Positions 35,941 through 44,975 of a DNA stretch of 64,000 nt are shown here, piece after piece; the first letter of the stretch is position 1; the number at the start of each line of letters is the position of its first letter. The DNA comes from Dinoroseobacter shibae DFL 12 = DSM 16493. GTDB lineage: Bacteria; Pseudomonadota; Alphaproteobacteria; Rhodobacterales; Rhodobacteraceae. The stretch is from assembly GCF_000018145.1 (NCBI RefSeq), contig NC_009959.1:1-64000 (forward strand), given 5' to 3'. The notes under the pieces are model-generated. The model worked only from the letters and a program-made list of their open reading frames with translations. It ran no database searches and was not told the DNA's origin. Both the position numbers and the translations under genes were made by a program.

Positions 35941-37218
35941 ATGATCGGCCCGAAGGGCACCCTGATCGTCAGCGGACGATGGGATGACAATGTGGCGATC
36001 GTCGACATCGCACAGGCGCTTCTGCCCGAAAACGACGGCACCCCGAATGCCATCCTGTCGCGCCCGCGCGCCACGCCGGACCTCGATCTCGATGGCGACG
36101 GGGTACCCGATGCGCGTGCCAGCGGCCAACCCGTGGCGGTGGCCGTGGATGTCGCCGCGCGCCACGCCTATGTCGTGTGCCACTCCGGCGATGCGACGCC
36201 CGAAGGGGCCGCCGCCTACCAGCATGGGCATCCGGGGCTGGTCACGGTGCTCGATGTCGCCGCGGCCACCGATCCCGCCCATGACGACACGCTCGGCGCG
36301 GTGGTCGAATTCGTCTCCACCGGCCGCACCGGCCCCGTGGGCTGCGCGCTCACCCCCGATGGCCGCGCCCTTCTGGTGAATTGCGGCGAGGCCGAGGGCA
36401 GCGAGGATGGCGGTGACGAAGTCACCGTGATCGACGTGGCCACCCGCCGGGTCACCGCCCGCGTGCCACTGGCCCTGAACCCCGACCATCCCGCGCGAAG
36501 CCCCAGCCCCCATGACAGCCCCCATGAGAGCTTCGGCCACTACCCCAACCCCACCGGCATCGTGATCTCGCCGCGTGCGGGCGGCGTCGTCTTCGTCGGC
36601 AATGGCGGGTTCAGCGATGTCTCCGTCCTCGACCTCAAGGCCGCCCTCGCCGGGTCGGCGGAGGCCGAGATCAACCGGGTCGCCGTCGAAACCGGCCCCT
36701 TCGGCATGGCGCTCAGCCCCGATGGGGCGCTGGTGGCGGTCGCGTCCCGCGAGAGCATGTCGCGCCCGACCGAGGGCGGCACGGTCTCGATCATCGATGT
36801 GGGTCGCGCCGCCGCCAGGCGCCCCGATGCCGAGCTTGCCCGCATCCCCGTGGGCGGCACCACCGACGAGATGCCCAGCCGCCCCTTCGGCGTCGCGTTC
36901 TCACAGAACGGCAGCCGGCTGGTCGTGTCGTGCTTCCGCACCAACGCGATCTCGATCCTCGATGTCGCCGCCGCCTGCGCCGGCAAAGCTTGCGAGCTGC
37001 ACCGGCTCTATCCCGAGGCCCCCGGCGGCGCCACGCCCCGGCCCCGCGGCATCGCCGTCTGCGGCCCCTATGCCTGCGTCATCGGCGGGGCGAAGGAAGG
37101 CGCGCGCAGCAGTCTCGTCTGGGTCGTGGATATCGCGGCGGGCACCGTGGTCGGCACCGTGACCGGGGTCGGCAACGAATCCTATTTTCTCGCCGCGATT
37201 CCACCACCGTCGACATGA
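35941..37218 (+). CDS. YncE/lactonase-like beta-propeller protein
   Basis: 425-aa protein with repeated beta-propeller blades (GTLIVSGRWDDNVAIVDIA, GCALTPDGRALLVNC, GMALSPDGALVAVA, GVAFSQNGSRLVVS). Start ATG 35941 has GAGGG eight bases upstream. No signal peptide is evident, which is unusual for YncE relatives. Propellers of this kind include 6-phosphogluconolactonase-like hydrolases and binding proteins. Its position between an ABC and a TRAP transporter suggests hydrolysis or sensing of the imported compound. Confidence 0.7.
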   Translation: MIGPKGTLIVSGRWDDNVAIVDIAQALLPENDGTPNAILSRPRATPDLDLDGDGVPDARASGQPVAVAVDVAARHAYVVCHSGDATPEGAAAYQHGHPGLVTVLDVAAATDPAHDDTLGAVVEFVSTGRTGPVGCALTPDGRALLVNCGEAEGSEDGGDEVTVIDVATRRVTARVPLALNPDHPARSPSPHDSPHESFGHYPNPTGIVISPRAGGVVFVGNGGFSDVSVLDLKAALAGSAEAEINRVAVETGPFGMALSPDGALVAVASRESMSRPTEGGTVSIIDVGRAAARRPDAELARIPVGGTTDEMPSRPFGVAFSQNGSRLVVSCFRTNAISILDVAAACAGKACELHRLYPEAPGGATPRPRGIAVCGPYACVIGGAKEGARSSLVWVVDIAAGTVVGTVTGVGNESYFLAAIPPPST

Positions 37219-37296
37219 GGCACCACCACCGGACCGGCGACACGGCCCCATAAGGCCGGCACCGGTTCACACACCACACTTTTGGGAGGACGACAC

Positions 37297-38292
37297 ATGA
37301 CACATCTGACAAGAAGAACCGCGCTCGGTCTTGCAACGGCCGCACTGCTCGTTGCGGGCACGGCGAGCGCGCAGGACACCCTGGAGCTGCGCATGTCGGT
37401 CGAAAGCACGCCCGGCGCCTCGACCCAGCAGATCCTCGCTGCGTTCCGCGACGCCCTGCAGGCCGAGATGGGCGATGCCGTCGCCATCGAGTATTTCGAC
37501 AGCGGCACCCTGGGCGACGAGATCGTGCACATGCAACAGGTGCGCACGGGACAGCTCGACGTGATCCCGATCGGCTCCGACGCGGTCCAGCTCGACCCGA
37601 AATTCGCCGTCTTCGACATCCCCTTCCTGTTTAACAGCCGCGACCAGGTCGCCGCCGTGCTCGACGGTCCGATCGGCGCCGAGCTGGACCAGTCGTTCCA
37701 GGAAAACGCGGGGCTGAAGGTGCTGGGCTTCGGCGAGATCGGCTTCCGGCACATCACCAACAACGTGCGCCCGGTCGTGACCCCGGCGGACCTGGAGGGG
37801 CTGAAACTCCGCACCCCCGGCAGCAGCACGCGGATCATGTCCTTCGAGATGCTGGGCGCCTCGCCGATCAAGATGAATATCGGGGAAGTCTACCTGGCCC
37901 TGCAGCAGGGCGTGATCGACGGGCAGGAAAACCCCTTTGGCAACATCGCGAAATGGTCCTGGGACGAGGTCCAGAAATACATCTCCCTGTCGCGCCACGT
38001 CTACACGCCCATTACCCTGGTGATGAACCTGCGCACCTATGAGGGGCTGACCGACGAACAACGCGACGCGGTCCATGCCGCCGCACGCGTGGCCGTGGAC
38101 TCGAGCCGTGCCTACGGGGCCGAGAACGACGCCTCGCTCGAGGCCGTGATCCGCGAGCGGTCCCCGGATGTCGAACTCAACGAGATCGACGCCGCCAGCT
38201 TCCGGGACGTGGCCAAGGCCATCGGCGCCGAGATCGGCAAGACCGCGGGCGAGGCGTTCACCGCGCGCTTCGTCGAAGCCGCGTCCCAGTAA
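37297..38292 (+). CDS. TRAP transporter substrate-binding protein (DctP type), system 1
   Basis: 331-aa periplasmic receptor; GGGAGG precedes ATG 37297, signal peptide about 1-25 (AGTASA|QD). DctP-fold blocks: QQVRTGQLDVIPIGSD, the carboxylate-binding Arg in GLKLRTPGSS (about 170-180), VIDGQENPFGNI. It captures an organic acid for the DctQM membrane pair directly downstream. Confidence 0.9.
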   Translation: MTHLTRRTALGLATAALLVAGTASAQDTLELRMSVESTPGASTQQILAAFRDALQAEMGDAVAIEYFDSGTLGDEIVHMQQVRTGQLDVIPIGSDAVQLDPKFAVFDIPFLFNSRDQVAAVLDGPIGAELDQSFQENAGLKVLGFGEIGFRHITNNVRPVVTPADLEGLKLRTPGSSTRIMSFEMLGASPIKMNIGEVYLALQQGVIDGQENPFGNIAKWSWDEVQKYISLSRHVYTPITLVMNLRTYEGLTDEQRDAVHAAARVAVDSSRAYGAENDASLEAVIRERSPDVELNEIDAASFRDVAKAIGAEIGKTAGEAFTARFVEAASQ

Positions 38293-38384
38293 GCCGCGCC
38301 CCGGGGGGTGCGGGCCGCACCGCGCCCCCCGAACCCGACCGCGCCCCGCCTTCAAACGCATCCGCCTTGGCAAAAGGACACGCC

Positions 38385-38972
38385 ATGACGCAACCAGACA
38401 CCGACCGGGATGCAGAGGCCCTCGCGGCCAGGCTCGACCAGTCCGCCCGCAGAATGGAGCTTGCCGATCCCGACGCAGGCCTCGGCCGCCTCGACCGCGC
38501 GATCAACCGCGTGGTGGAAGCCATCGGCGTGCTGGCGCTGGTGTTGATCGTCGGCGTCGTCTTTGCCAACGCCTCGGCGCGCTACCTGCTGAATTTCAGT
38601 TTCACCTGGGCCGAGGAGCTGGTGCAGATGACGATCCCCTGGCTTGCCATGTCGGGCGTGTTCCTGTCGGTGCGCCGCGGCACGGTGATCCGGATCGACT
38701 TCTTCTATGAAAAGATGCCCGCCCGCCTGCGCCCCGTCGTGGCGCGCGCCGGTCTGGCCTTCAACTGCCTGGTGCTGGCGGTCATGGCCTATGTCTCCTT
38801 CGACTTCGTCCGGCTCTTCGGCGGGGACAAGACCCTCTATGTCGGGCTGCCCACGGGTGTCTCCACCTCCGCCCTGGTGTTCGGCGCCGCGGGCGTGGCC
38901 ATGGCGTATGCCGCCGCCTTCGTCAGCGCCTTCCTCGGCCGGACGACCAACCGGAACGGACATACCCCATGA
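38385..38972 (+). CDS. TRAP transporter small permease (DctQ type), system 1
   Basis: 195-aa four-helix protein; AAAGGA before ATG 38385. A hydrophilic N-terminal extension of about 40 residues precedes the first helix, longer than usual. Family block FTWAEELVQMTIPWLAMSGV. The stop overlaps the DctM start by 4 nt. Confidence 0.88.
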   Translation: MTQPDTDRDAEALAARLDQSARRMELADPDAGLGRLDRAINRVVEAIGVLALVLIVGVVFANASARYLLNFSFTWAEELVQMTIPWLAMSGVFLSVRRGTVIRIDFFYEKMPARLRPVVARAGLAFNCLVLAVMAYVSFDFVRLFGGDKTLYVGLPTGVSTSALVFGAAGVAMAYAAAFVSAFLGRTTNRNGHTP

Positions 38973-40258
38973 CCCCCCTGCTCGGCGCCGGCCTTTCCAT
39001 CGTGCTTCTGTGCGGCCTGCTGGTCTTCCGCATCCCGATGATCGTCGCGATCATGTCGGTCGTGTTCTTCAGCAACTTCATGTCCGGCGCCTGGATGCTG
39101 ACCCTGCCGCAGACGATGATGTCGGGGATCAGCCGCTTCGTGCTGATCGCCCTGCCGCTTTTCGTGCTGGCGGGCGGGATCATGAATGCCGGGGGGATCT
39201 CCGGGCGACTGTTTGAATTCGCCCGCGCGCTGGTCGGCTCGCTCCGGGGCGGGCTGGCCCATGTCAACGTGGTCACCAGCATGTTCTTCGGCGGCATGAT
39301 CGGCTCGTCCACCGCCGATCTCGCCGGCACCGGGTCCATCGTGATCCCCGAGATGCGCAAGAACGGCTACCCGGCGGATTTCTCGGCGGCGCTGACGGCC
39401 TCCTCGGCGGGGATCGGCCCGATGATCCCGCCCAGCTCGCCCATGATCCTCTACTCGGCCATGACCGGCGTGTCCCTGGGCGCGCTGTTCCTCGCGGGCC
39501 TGATTCCGGGTCTTTTGCTGGGCTTTCTGCTGATGCTGATCGTGGCCTGGCTGGCCAAGCGCAACCGGTGGGAGGCCTATGCCGCCTTCTCCCTGTCGGA
39601 AGTGGTCCGCACCGGGCGCCGCGCGATCCTGTCCTTCGGAATGCCCCTGATCATCGTCGGCGGGCTCGTGGTCGGCATCTTCACCCCGTCCGAGGCCGGC
39701 GCCTTCGCCGTGGTCTACGCCCTTGTGCTGGCCACGGTCGTCCACCGGATGCTCGATTTCCGCGGGCTCTACCGGGTGCTGGCCAACGCGGTCCAGCTCA
39801 GCGGCGAGCTGCTGATCATCGTCGGGCTGTCCTTCGCCCTCGGCTCGGCCCTGACCAACGCCCGGGTCCCGGAATTCCTGGTGGAGTTCATCGACTTCGC
39901 CACCGTGATCGACAGCATGTATTTCCGGCTGCTGGTGCTGCTGGCGCTGGCGATCCTGGCGGGGATGATCCTCGATCCGCTGATCCCGGTGCTGATGCCG
40001 ATCATCCTGCCGACGCTGATCTTCTACGAGGTCGACCTGGTGCATTTCGGCGTGCTGATGGTGATCGCCGTTGTGATCGGGCAGGTGACACCGCCCTTGG
40101 CCATCGCCCTGATCATCGCCGGGAAGATCGCGGATATAGACCAGATCCGGGTGATGAAGGCGAACATGCCCTTCTTCCTCGGCATCGTCGCCTTTTTGCT
40201 CTTCGCCATCGCGGTGCCGGGCCTCGCGACCTGGCTGCCTGACCTGATGCGCAACTAG
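38969..40258 (+). CDS. TRAP transporter large permease (DctM type), system 1
   Basis: 429-aa membrane protein with about 12 hydrophobic segments and the conserved blocks PLFVLAGGIMNAGGIS, FFGGMIGSSTADLAGTGSIVIPEM (in pieces), PPSSPMILYS and GQVTPPLAIAL. It is the sodium-coupled transport subunit. Ends 20 bp before the convergent gamma-glutamyltransferase gene. Confidence 0.92.
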   Translation: MTPLLGAGLSIVLLCGLLVFRIPMIVAIMSVVFFSNFMSGAWMLTLPQTMMSGISRFVLIALPLFVLAGGIMNAGGISGRLFEFARALVGSLRGGLAHVNVVTSMFFGGMIGSSTADLAGTGSIVIPEMRKNGYPADFSAALTASSAGIGPMIPPSSPMILYSAMTGVSLGALFLAGLIPGLLLGFLLMLIVAWLAKRNRWEAYAAFSLSEVVRTGRRAILSFGMPLIIVGGLVVGIFTPSEAGAFAVVYALVLATVVHRMLDFRGLYRVLANAVQLSGELLIIVGLSFALGSALTNARVPEFLVEFIDFATVIDSMYFRLLVLLALAILAGMILDPLIPVLMPIILPTLIFYEVDLVHFGVLMVIAVVIGQVTPPLAIALIIAGKIADIDQIRVMKANMPFFLGIVAFLLFAIAVPGLATWLPDLMRN

Positions 40259-40278
40259 CCCGGGCTCTTTCGACCGGC

Positions 40279-41874
40279 TCAGAACCCGACCGCTTGCCCG
40301 TCCTTGCGCGGGTCCGAGCCCGCGGCATAGCCCCCGCCGTCCAGCCGTGCGATCAACTGCGCCCCGCCGAAGCCGAAGGCGCTGTCGGGCGGCTCCACCG
40401 AAATCCGGTGCCCCATCTCGGTCAGCCGGGCGCGGGTGGGGGCGGGCAGGGCCTCTTCGCAGGCCACCTCCGCACCCGCCACGAAACGCCAGCGCGGCGC
40501 ATCCACCGCCGTCTGCACGTCCTGACCCCAAAGCCGGGTGCGCAGCACCATCTGCACATGGCCCTGGGCCTGCATCGGCCCGCCCATGACACCGAAGCTC
40601 ATCCTCGGCGCACCATCCTGCATCAGGAAGCCGGGAATAATCGTGTGAAAGGGCCGCTTTCCGGGCCCGACCTCGTTCGGATGCCCCGGCTCCAGGCTGA
40701 AGCCCGCACCCCGGTTCTGCAGGCTGATGCCCGTGCCCGGAACCACCACGCCGGAGCCGAAGCCGGAGTAATTCGACTGGATGAAGGACACCATCATCCC
40801 CGAAGCATCCGCCGTGCTCAGATACACCGTGCCGCCATGTTTCGGCGCGCCCGGCCCGTGCTCCTGCGCCCTTTCGGGGTCGATTAGGCGCCCGCGCTCG
40901 GCCAGGTAGCCCCGGTCGATCAGGTCCGCGGCGGTCACCTGCGCCATCCAACGCCCGTCGGCCACGTAGCGATAGAGATCCGCGAAGGCGAGCTTGATCG
41001 CCTCGATCTGCAGGTGCAGGGCCCGCGGGTCGTCCGGGCCGAGATCGCGGATACCGGTCTGCTCCAGCATCCCCAGCGCCATGATCGCCGCGATCCCCTG
41101 GCCGTTGGGCGGGATCTCGTGCAGCTCCTGCGCGTCGAACCCGCCCGAGATCGTGCCGCACCACTCCGGGCGATGGGCGGCCAGGTCGGCCGCGCTCAGC
41201 GCCGCGCCGTGTTCGGCGGCAAACGCGGCGATCCGCTCCGCCAAAACCCCTTCGTAGAAGGCACGGCCCCCGCTCTCGGCAATCGTCTGCAGGGTGCGCG
41301 CATGGTCGGGGTTGCGATACCGCTCCCCGGCCCGGGGCGCGCGCCCGCCGGGCATGAAATTCGCGGCAAAGCCCGGCTGCGCCGACAGCATCTCCGCCCC
41401 CCGCGCCCACAGCTCGCCAATGACCGGGGTGACGACGAACCCGTCCTCCGCATAACCGATTGCCGGGGCCAACAGGGTCGGCAGGTCCAGCGTCCCGAAC
41501 CGGCCCGCCAACTCCGCCCAGGCGCTGACAGCCCCCGGCACGGTCACGCTCTCCCAGCCGCGGAAGGGGATCGCATCCAGCCCGGCGAACCGCTCCGGCG
41601 TCCAGCCCGCCGGAGCCGCGCCCGAGGCATTCAGCCCATGCAGTTCCGACCCGTCCCACAAGATGCAGAACGCGTCCGATCCCAGCCCGTTGCCCGTCGG
41701 CTCCACCACCGTCAGGACCGCCGCCGCCGCAATGGCCGCATCCACCGCATTGCCGCCCCGCGCCAGCATGGACAGGCCCGCCTGCGCGGCCAGCGGGTGC
41801 GAGGTGGAAACCACGTTATCGGCCAGCACCGGCGACCGGCGAGAGGCATAAAGGGCATCGTGACGCAATGACAT
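40279..41874 (-). CDS. Gamma-glutamyltransferase family protein
   Basis: 531-aa Ntn-hydrolase precursor. The autoprocessing threonine is in HGGTVYLSTAD (about residue 335); FSLEPGHPNEV and GVMGGPMQAQGHVQ are family blocks, and the small subunit ends GSDPRKDG. No signal peptide is seen, so it is probably cytoplasmic. Its ATG shares one base with the tctA stop (TGATG), making it the fourth gene of the tctCBA operon. It may split a gamma-glutamyl compound taken up by that transporter; cephalosporin-acylase-type activity is an alternative. Confidence 0.85.
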   Translation of the reverse strand: MSLRHDALYASRRSPVLADNVVSTSHPLAAQAGLSMLARGGNAVDAAIAAAAVLTVVEPTGNGLGSDAFCILWDGSELHGLNASGAAPAGWTPERFAGLDAIPFRGWESVTVPGAVSAWAELAGRFGTLDLPTLLAPAIGYAEDGFVVTPVIGELWARGAEMLSAQPGFAANFMPGGRAPRAGERYRNPDHARTLQTIAESGGRAFYEGVLAERIAAFAAEHGAALSAADLAAHRPEWCGTISGGFDAQELHEIPPNGQGIAAIMALGMLEQTGIRDLGPDDPRALHLQIEAIKLAFADLYRYVADGRWMAQVTAADLIDRGYLAERGRLIDPERAQEHGPGAPKHGGTVYLSTADASGMMVSFIQSNYSGFGSGVVVPGTGISLQNRGAGFSLEPGHPNEVGPGKRPFHTIIPGFLMQDGAPRMSFGVMGGPMQAQGHVQMVLRTRLWGQDVQTAVDAPRWRFVAGAEVACEEALPAPTRARLTEMGHRISVEPPDSAFGFGGAQLIARLDGGGYAAGSDPRKDGQAVGF

Positions 41875-43385
41875 CAGGCGGGGTCCTTCCCGGGATCTGC
41901 TTGGTTTCTGGCCTTGAGGATGCCGCGGATCGCCCAGGCCACGGACAGGACCGCCGCCACGAGGAAGATCAGGCTGACAGGCCGGGTCAGGAACAGCGTC
42001 CAGTCCGCATCGGTCATCAGCGCGCGGCGCAGGTTCGTCTCGGCAATCGGCCCCAGGATCACGCCCAGCACCAGCGGGGCGAGCGGATAATCCAGCGCCT
42101 TGAGCGCATAGCCCACCAGCCCGATCGCGGCGAGCAGGTAGAGGTCCGTCACCCGGTTGTTCAGCGCAAAGGACCCCACGACGCAGCACACCAGCACCAC
42201 GGGCACAACGACCCATTTCGGCACTTCCGCCACCCGCAGGAAGGCGCGCATCGAGACCACGCAAACCACCAGCATCATCAGGCTGGACACCGCCATGGCG
42301 ATGAACATCCCGTAGACCAGATCGGCGTTGTCCATGATCAGGCGCGGGCCGACCGAGATCCCGTGCACCATCAGCGACGCCATCAGGATCGCATCGACCG
42401 CCGAGCCGGGAATGCCGAGCGAGATCAGCGGGATCAACCCGCCCCCCGCGGTGGCCGAATTGCCGGATTCCGAGGCGACGATCCCGTCCGGCGTGCCGGT
42501 CCCGAACGCCTCGGGCGTCTTCGAGGCCCGCTTGGCCTGGTCATAGGCCACCAGGTTCGCGATCGACCCGCCCGCCCCCGGCAGCGCGCCGATGGCCACG
42601 CCCACCATGGACGACCGGACCAGGTTCACCGGACGCGACAGCACCTCGCGCATCACGCTCCAGGTCTTGAAGTCGATATCCCCGTCCACCAGCTTCTCGC
42701 CGCGCTTGATCGCCTTGGCGTCCTCCACCTCCGAGGCAAGCTGCGAGATCGCGAAGATCCCGATCAGCACCACCAGGAACGGCAGACCCGCGCGCAGCAG
42801 CTCCCACCCCATGTCGAACCGGGGCCGCCCCATGATCGGATCCGCCCCGATGGTCGAGATCGCCAGCCCGATCAGCGCCGCGATCAGACCCCTTTGCAGG
42901 GAATTTCCCACGAGGCTCGCAACGATGGTCAGGGCAAACACGATGAGCGAGAAATACTCCCACGGGCCCAGCCGCACGGCAAACACCGCCAGCGGCGGGG
43001 CCGCCACGATCAGCACCGCGGTCGAGATCACCGTGCCGAAAAACGACGCCCAGACGCCCAGGGACAGGGCGCGCCCCGGCTCCCCGCCGCGAGCCATGGG
43101 AAAGGCGTCGAAGGTGGTCGCGACCGAGGACGGCGTGCCCGGAATGCCCAGCAGCGCCGCCGAGATCAGCCCGCCGGTATACCCGCCCACATAGACCGAC
43201 AACATCACCGAGATCCCCTGCAACGGGTCCATGGTGAAGGTCAACGGCAGGGTCAGCACGATCGCCATGGTGACCGTGAAGCCGGGGATCGCGGCGGCGA
43301 TGATCCCCGCAATCGCACCGGCCAGCATCATCGCCAGCGTGGTCAGCGACAGAACCTCCGCCGCGCCGAGCATGAACGCCTCCAT
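41874..43385 (-). CDS. tctA: Tripartite tricarboxylate transporter TctA subunit
   Basis: 503-aa membrane protein with about 12 segments and diagnostic blocks AIPGFTVTMAIVLTLPLTF (in part), YVGGYTGGLISAALLGIPGTPSS and SGNSATAGGGLIPLISLGIPGSAVDAILM (in pieces). Transport subunit of a TTT system. It begins 3 bp after the tctB stop. Confidence 0.95.
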   Translation of the reverse strand: MEAFMLGAAEVLSLTTLAMMLAGAIAGIIAAAIPGFTVTMAIVLTLPLTFTMDPLQGISVMLSVYVGGYTGGLISAALLGIPGTPSSVATTFDAFPMARGGEPGRALSLGVWASFFGTVISTAVLIVAAPPLAVFAVRLGPWEYFSLIVFALTIVASLVGNSLQRGLIAALIGLAISTIGADPIMGRPRFDMGWELLRAGLPFLVVLIGIFAISQLASEVEDAKAIKRGEKLVDGDIDFKTWSVMREVLSRPVNLVRSSMVGVAIGALPGAGGSIANLVAYDQAKRASKTPEAFGTGTPDGIVASESGNSATAGGGLIPLISLGIPGSAVDAILMASLMVHGISVGPRLIMDNADLVYGMFIAMAVSSLMMLVVCVVSMRAFLRVAEVPKWVVVPVVLVCCVVGSFALNNRVTDLYLLAAIGLVGYALKALDYPLAPLVLGVILGPIAETNLRRALMTDADWTLFLTRPVSLIFLVAAVLSVAWAIRGILKARNQADPGKDPA

Positions 43386-43388
43386 CGC

Positions 43389-43895
43389 TCAGCCCCCCCG
43401 CGGCAGAAACACGTTAAACACCTCGGCAAAGAGCCAGTTCAACCCGAAGGAAAAGATCAGCGCGAGCGCCAGGGCGATGCCGAAGGCCAGCCGCGTCTTC
43501 GGCGCCAGCGTGACCTGCAACACCAGAAGAAAGAAGAAGGTCGCCACCGGGTAGCCCAGCACCGGCATGCTCAATACATAAACCCCGAGGCAGACGAACA
43601 GCACGATCACCAGCCGCCGGGTCCGTACCCAGAGCAGCACATCGGACACGAACCGCCCATAAGCGTCCCCGGGCAGCTTGCGCAGCGAGCCTGCGATCGA
43701 CCCGATCAGCAGCAGGCTCAGACAGCCATGGACCAGCATCGGGAATGCCCCCGCACCCAGCACCTCGAACCGCGAGGTCGGGATCGCGCGCGCCTCGATG
43801 AACAGCCCCACCGACACCGCCAGCAGGGCGATGTAGGACAGCAGCCGGGCGACCTCGCCCGACTGCGCCGTAGGCTGCCGATCCGTCCCGGACAT
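43389..43895 (-). CDS. tctB: Tripartite tricarboxylate transporter TctB subunit
   Basis: 168-aa four-helix small subunit; the C-terminal half contains the typical Y(V)-x5-LGYPVATFFFLL block. The start ATG at 43895 overlaps the tctC stop by 1 nt. Confidence 0.88.
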   Translation of the reverse strand: MSGTDRQPTAQSGEVARLLSYIALLAVSVGLFIEARAIPTSRFEVLGAGAFPMLVHGCLSLLLIGSIAGSLRKLPGDAYGRFVSDVLLWVRTRRLVIVLFVCLGVYVLSMPVLGYPVATFFFLLVLQVTLAPKTRLAFGIALALALIFSFGLNWLFAEVFNVFLPRGG

Positions 43896-44845
43896 CAGGG
43901 CGCGATGACTTCCGACAGACGGTCAACCGTCTCGCCCAGCGTGGTCAGGTACGCGGCGTAATCCTCCCGCCCGCGAAAGGCCACATCGGCACCGGCATTG
44001 TTGATCTGCTCCACGAAGGCGGCATCCTGGGACAGCTCCATCAGGGCCTTCTCAAGGGTCGCCTGCGCCTCTTCCGGCGCGCCGGCGGGCATGACGATCC
44101 CGCGCGTCACCGACAGGTCGAGATCCTTGCCCAACTCCATGAAGGTCGGCACATCCGGGGTCTGCGGCATCCGCTCGGTCGATCCGGTGGCCAGGAACAC
44201 CAGGTCCCCGTTCTCGGCAAATTGCAGCGACGAGGAAATATCCCCGATGGCCAGGTCCAGGTTCCCGCCGACCACGGCCCGGATCCGCTCGCCCGTCCCC
44301 TCATAGCCCACATAGCGCCAGTCCAGATCGAACGCCTCCGCGATCATCGCCGCGTGCAGATGCGGCACCCCGCCCAGGGTCACACCGATGGTCAGCGTCC
44401 CCGGATTGGCCTGCGCATACTCCACCAGCCCCTCCATCGTGTCGAACGGCTGATCCGCCGCCGCCACCAGGTATTGCGGCGACGCGGTCAGCAGGGCGAT
44501 GGGATCGAAATCGTTCCATTTCAGCTCGGTCAGGCCAGTCGCCGTGGCGGTCAACAGCCCCTCGTGGACCTGGCTGATCGTGTAGCCATCCGCATCCCGG
44601 CGCGACGCCTCGGTCAGCCCAACGGTCCCGCCGACGCCCGGCATGTTGATGATCGGCATCTCGGCCCCGAGAAACGGCGTCACGTTATTGGCGACGATCC
44701 GCATCAAGGTGTCGCTGCCGCCGCCGGGCGACCAGGGCACGATGAATTCCACCGGCTTTGTGGGGTAGTCCTGGGCAGAGGCGGGCAGGGCCAGACTGGC
44801 AAGAACAAGTCCGGCACCGGCCAGCGCGCGTGTGACAAGGCTCAT
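43895..44845 (-). CDS. tctC: Tripartite tricarboxylate transporter TctC (Bug) receptor
   Basis: 316-aa periplasmic receptor; AAGGAGAG before ATG 44845, signal peptide about 1-24 (PASA|QDYP). Bug-family blocks: YPTKPVEFIVPWSPGGGSDTLMR (in pieces), GVTLGGVPHLHAA, VGYEGTGERIRAVVGG. Family ligands include citrate, glutamate and aspartate. With gamma-glutamyltransferase in the operon, a glutamyl compound is a reasonable guess. Confidence 0.9.
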   Translation of the reverse strand: MSLVTRALAGAGLVLASLALPASAQDYPTKPVEFIVPWSPGGGSDTLMRIVANNVTPFLGAEMPIINMPGVGGTVGLTEASRRDADGYTISQVHEGLLTATATGLTELKWNDFDPIALLTASPQYLVAAADQPFDTMEGLVEYAQANPGTLTIGVTLGGVPHLHAAMIAEAFDLDWRYVGYEGTGERIRAVVGGNLDLAIGDISSSLQFAENGDLVFLATGSTERMPQTPDVPTFMELGKDLDLSVTRGIVMPAGAPEEAQATLEKALMELSQDAAFVEQINNAGADVAFRGREDYAAYLTTLGETVDRLSEVIAP

Positions 44846-44951
44846 GGGGTCTCTCCTTTGAAAACAGGGATGGGCCGCGGCCCGGTTCAGGCTCGTTCCA
44901 CAGGTATGGCGATAGCATCGCTTTAGAAAGCGTTTTCTCATTGCTTTTTGA

Positions 44952-44966
44952 TGAAGCATTGCTTCA
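44952..44966. promoter_or_regulatory. Candidate LysR operator
   Basis: TGAAGCA-T-TGCTTCA is a perfect 15-bp inverted repeat 10 bp before the LysR start and between the divergent lysR and tctC genes. A second repeat AGAAA-GCGT-TTTCT lies at about 44925-44938. Paired sites of this kind are usual for LysR autoregulation and target control. Confidence 0.55.
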
Positions 44967-44975
44967 CTAAGCGCT

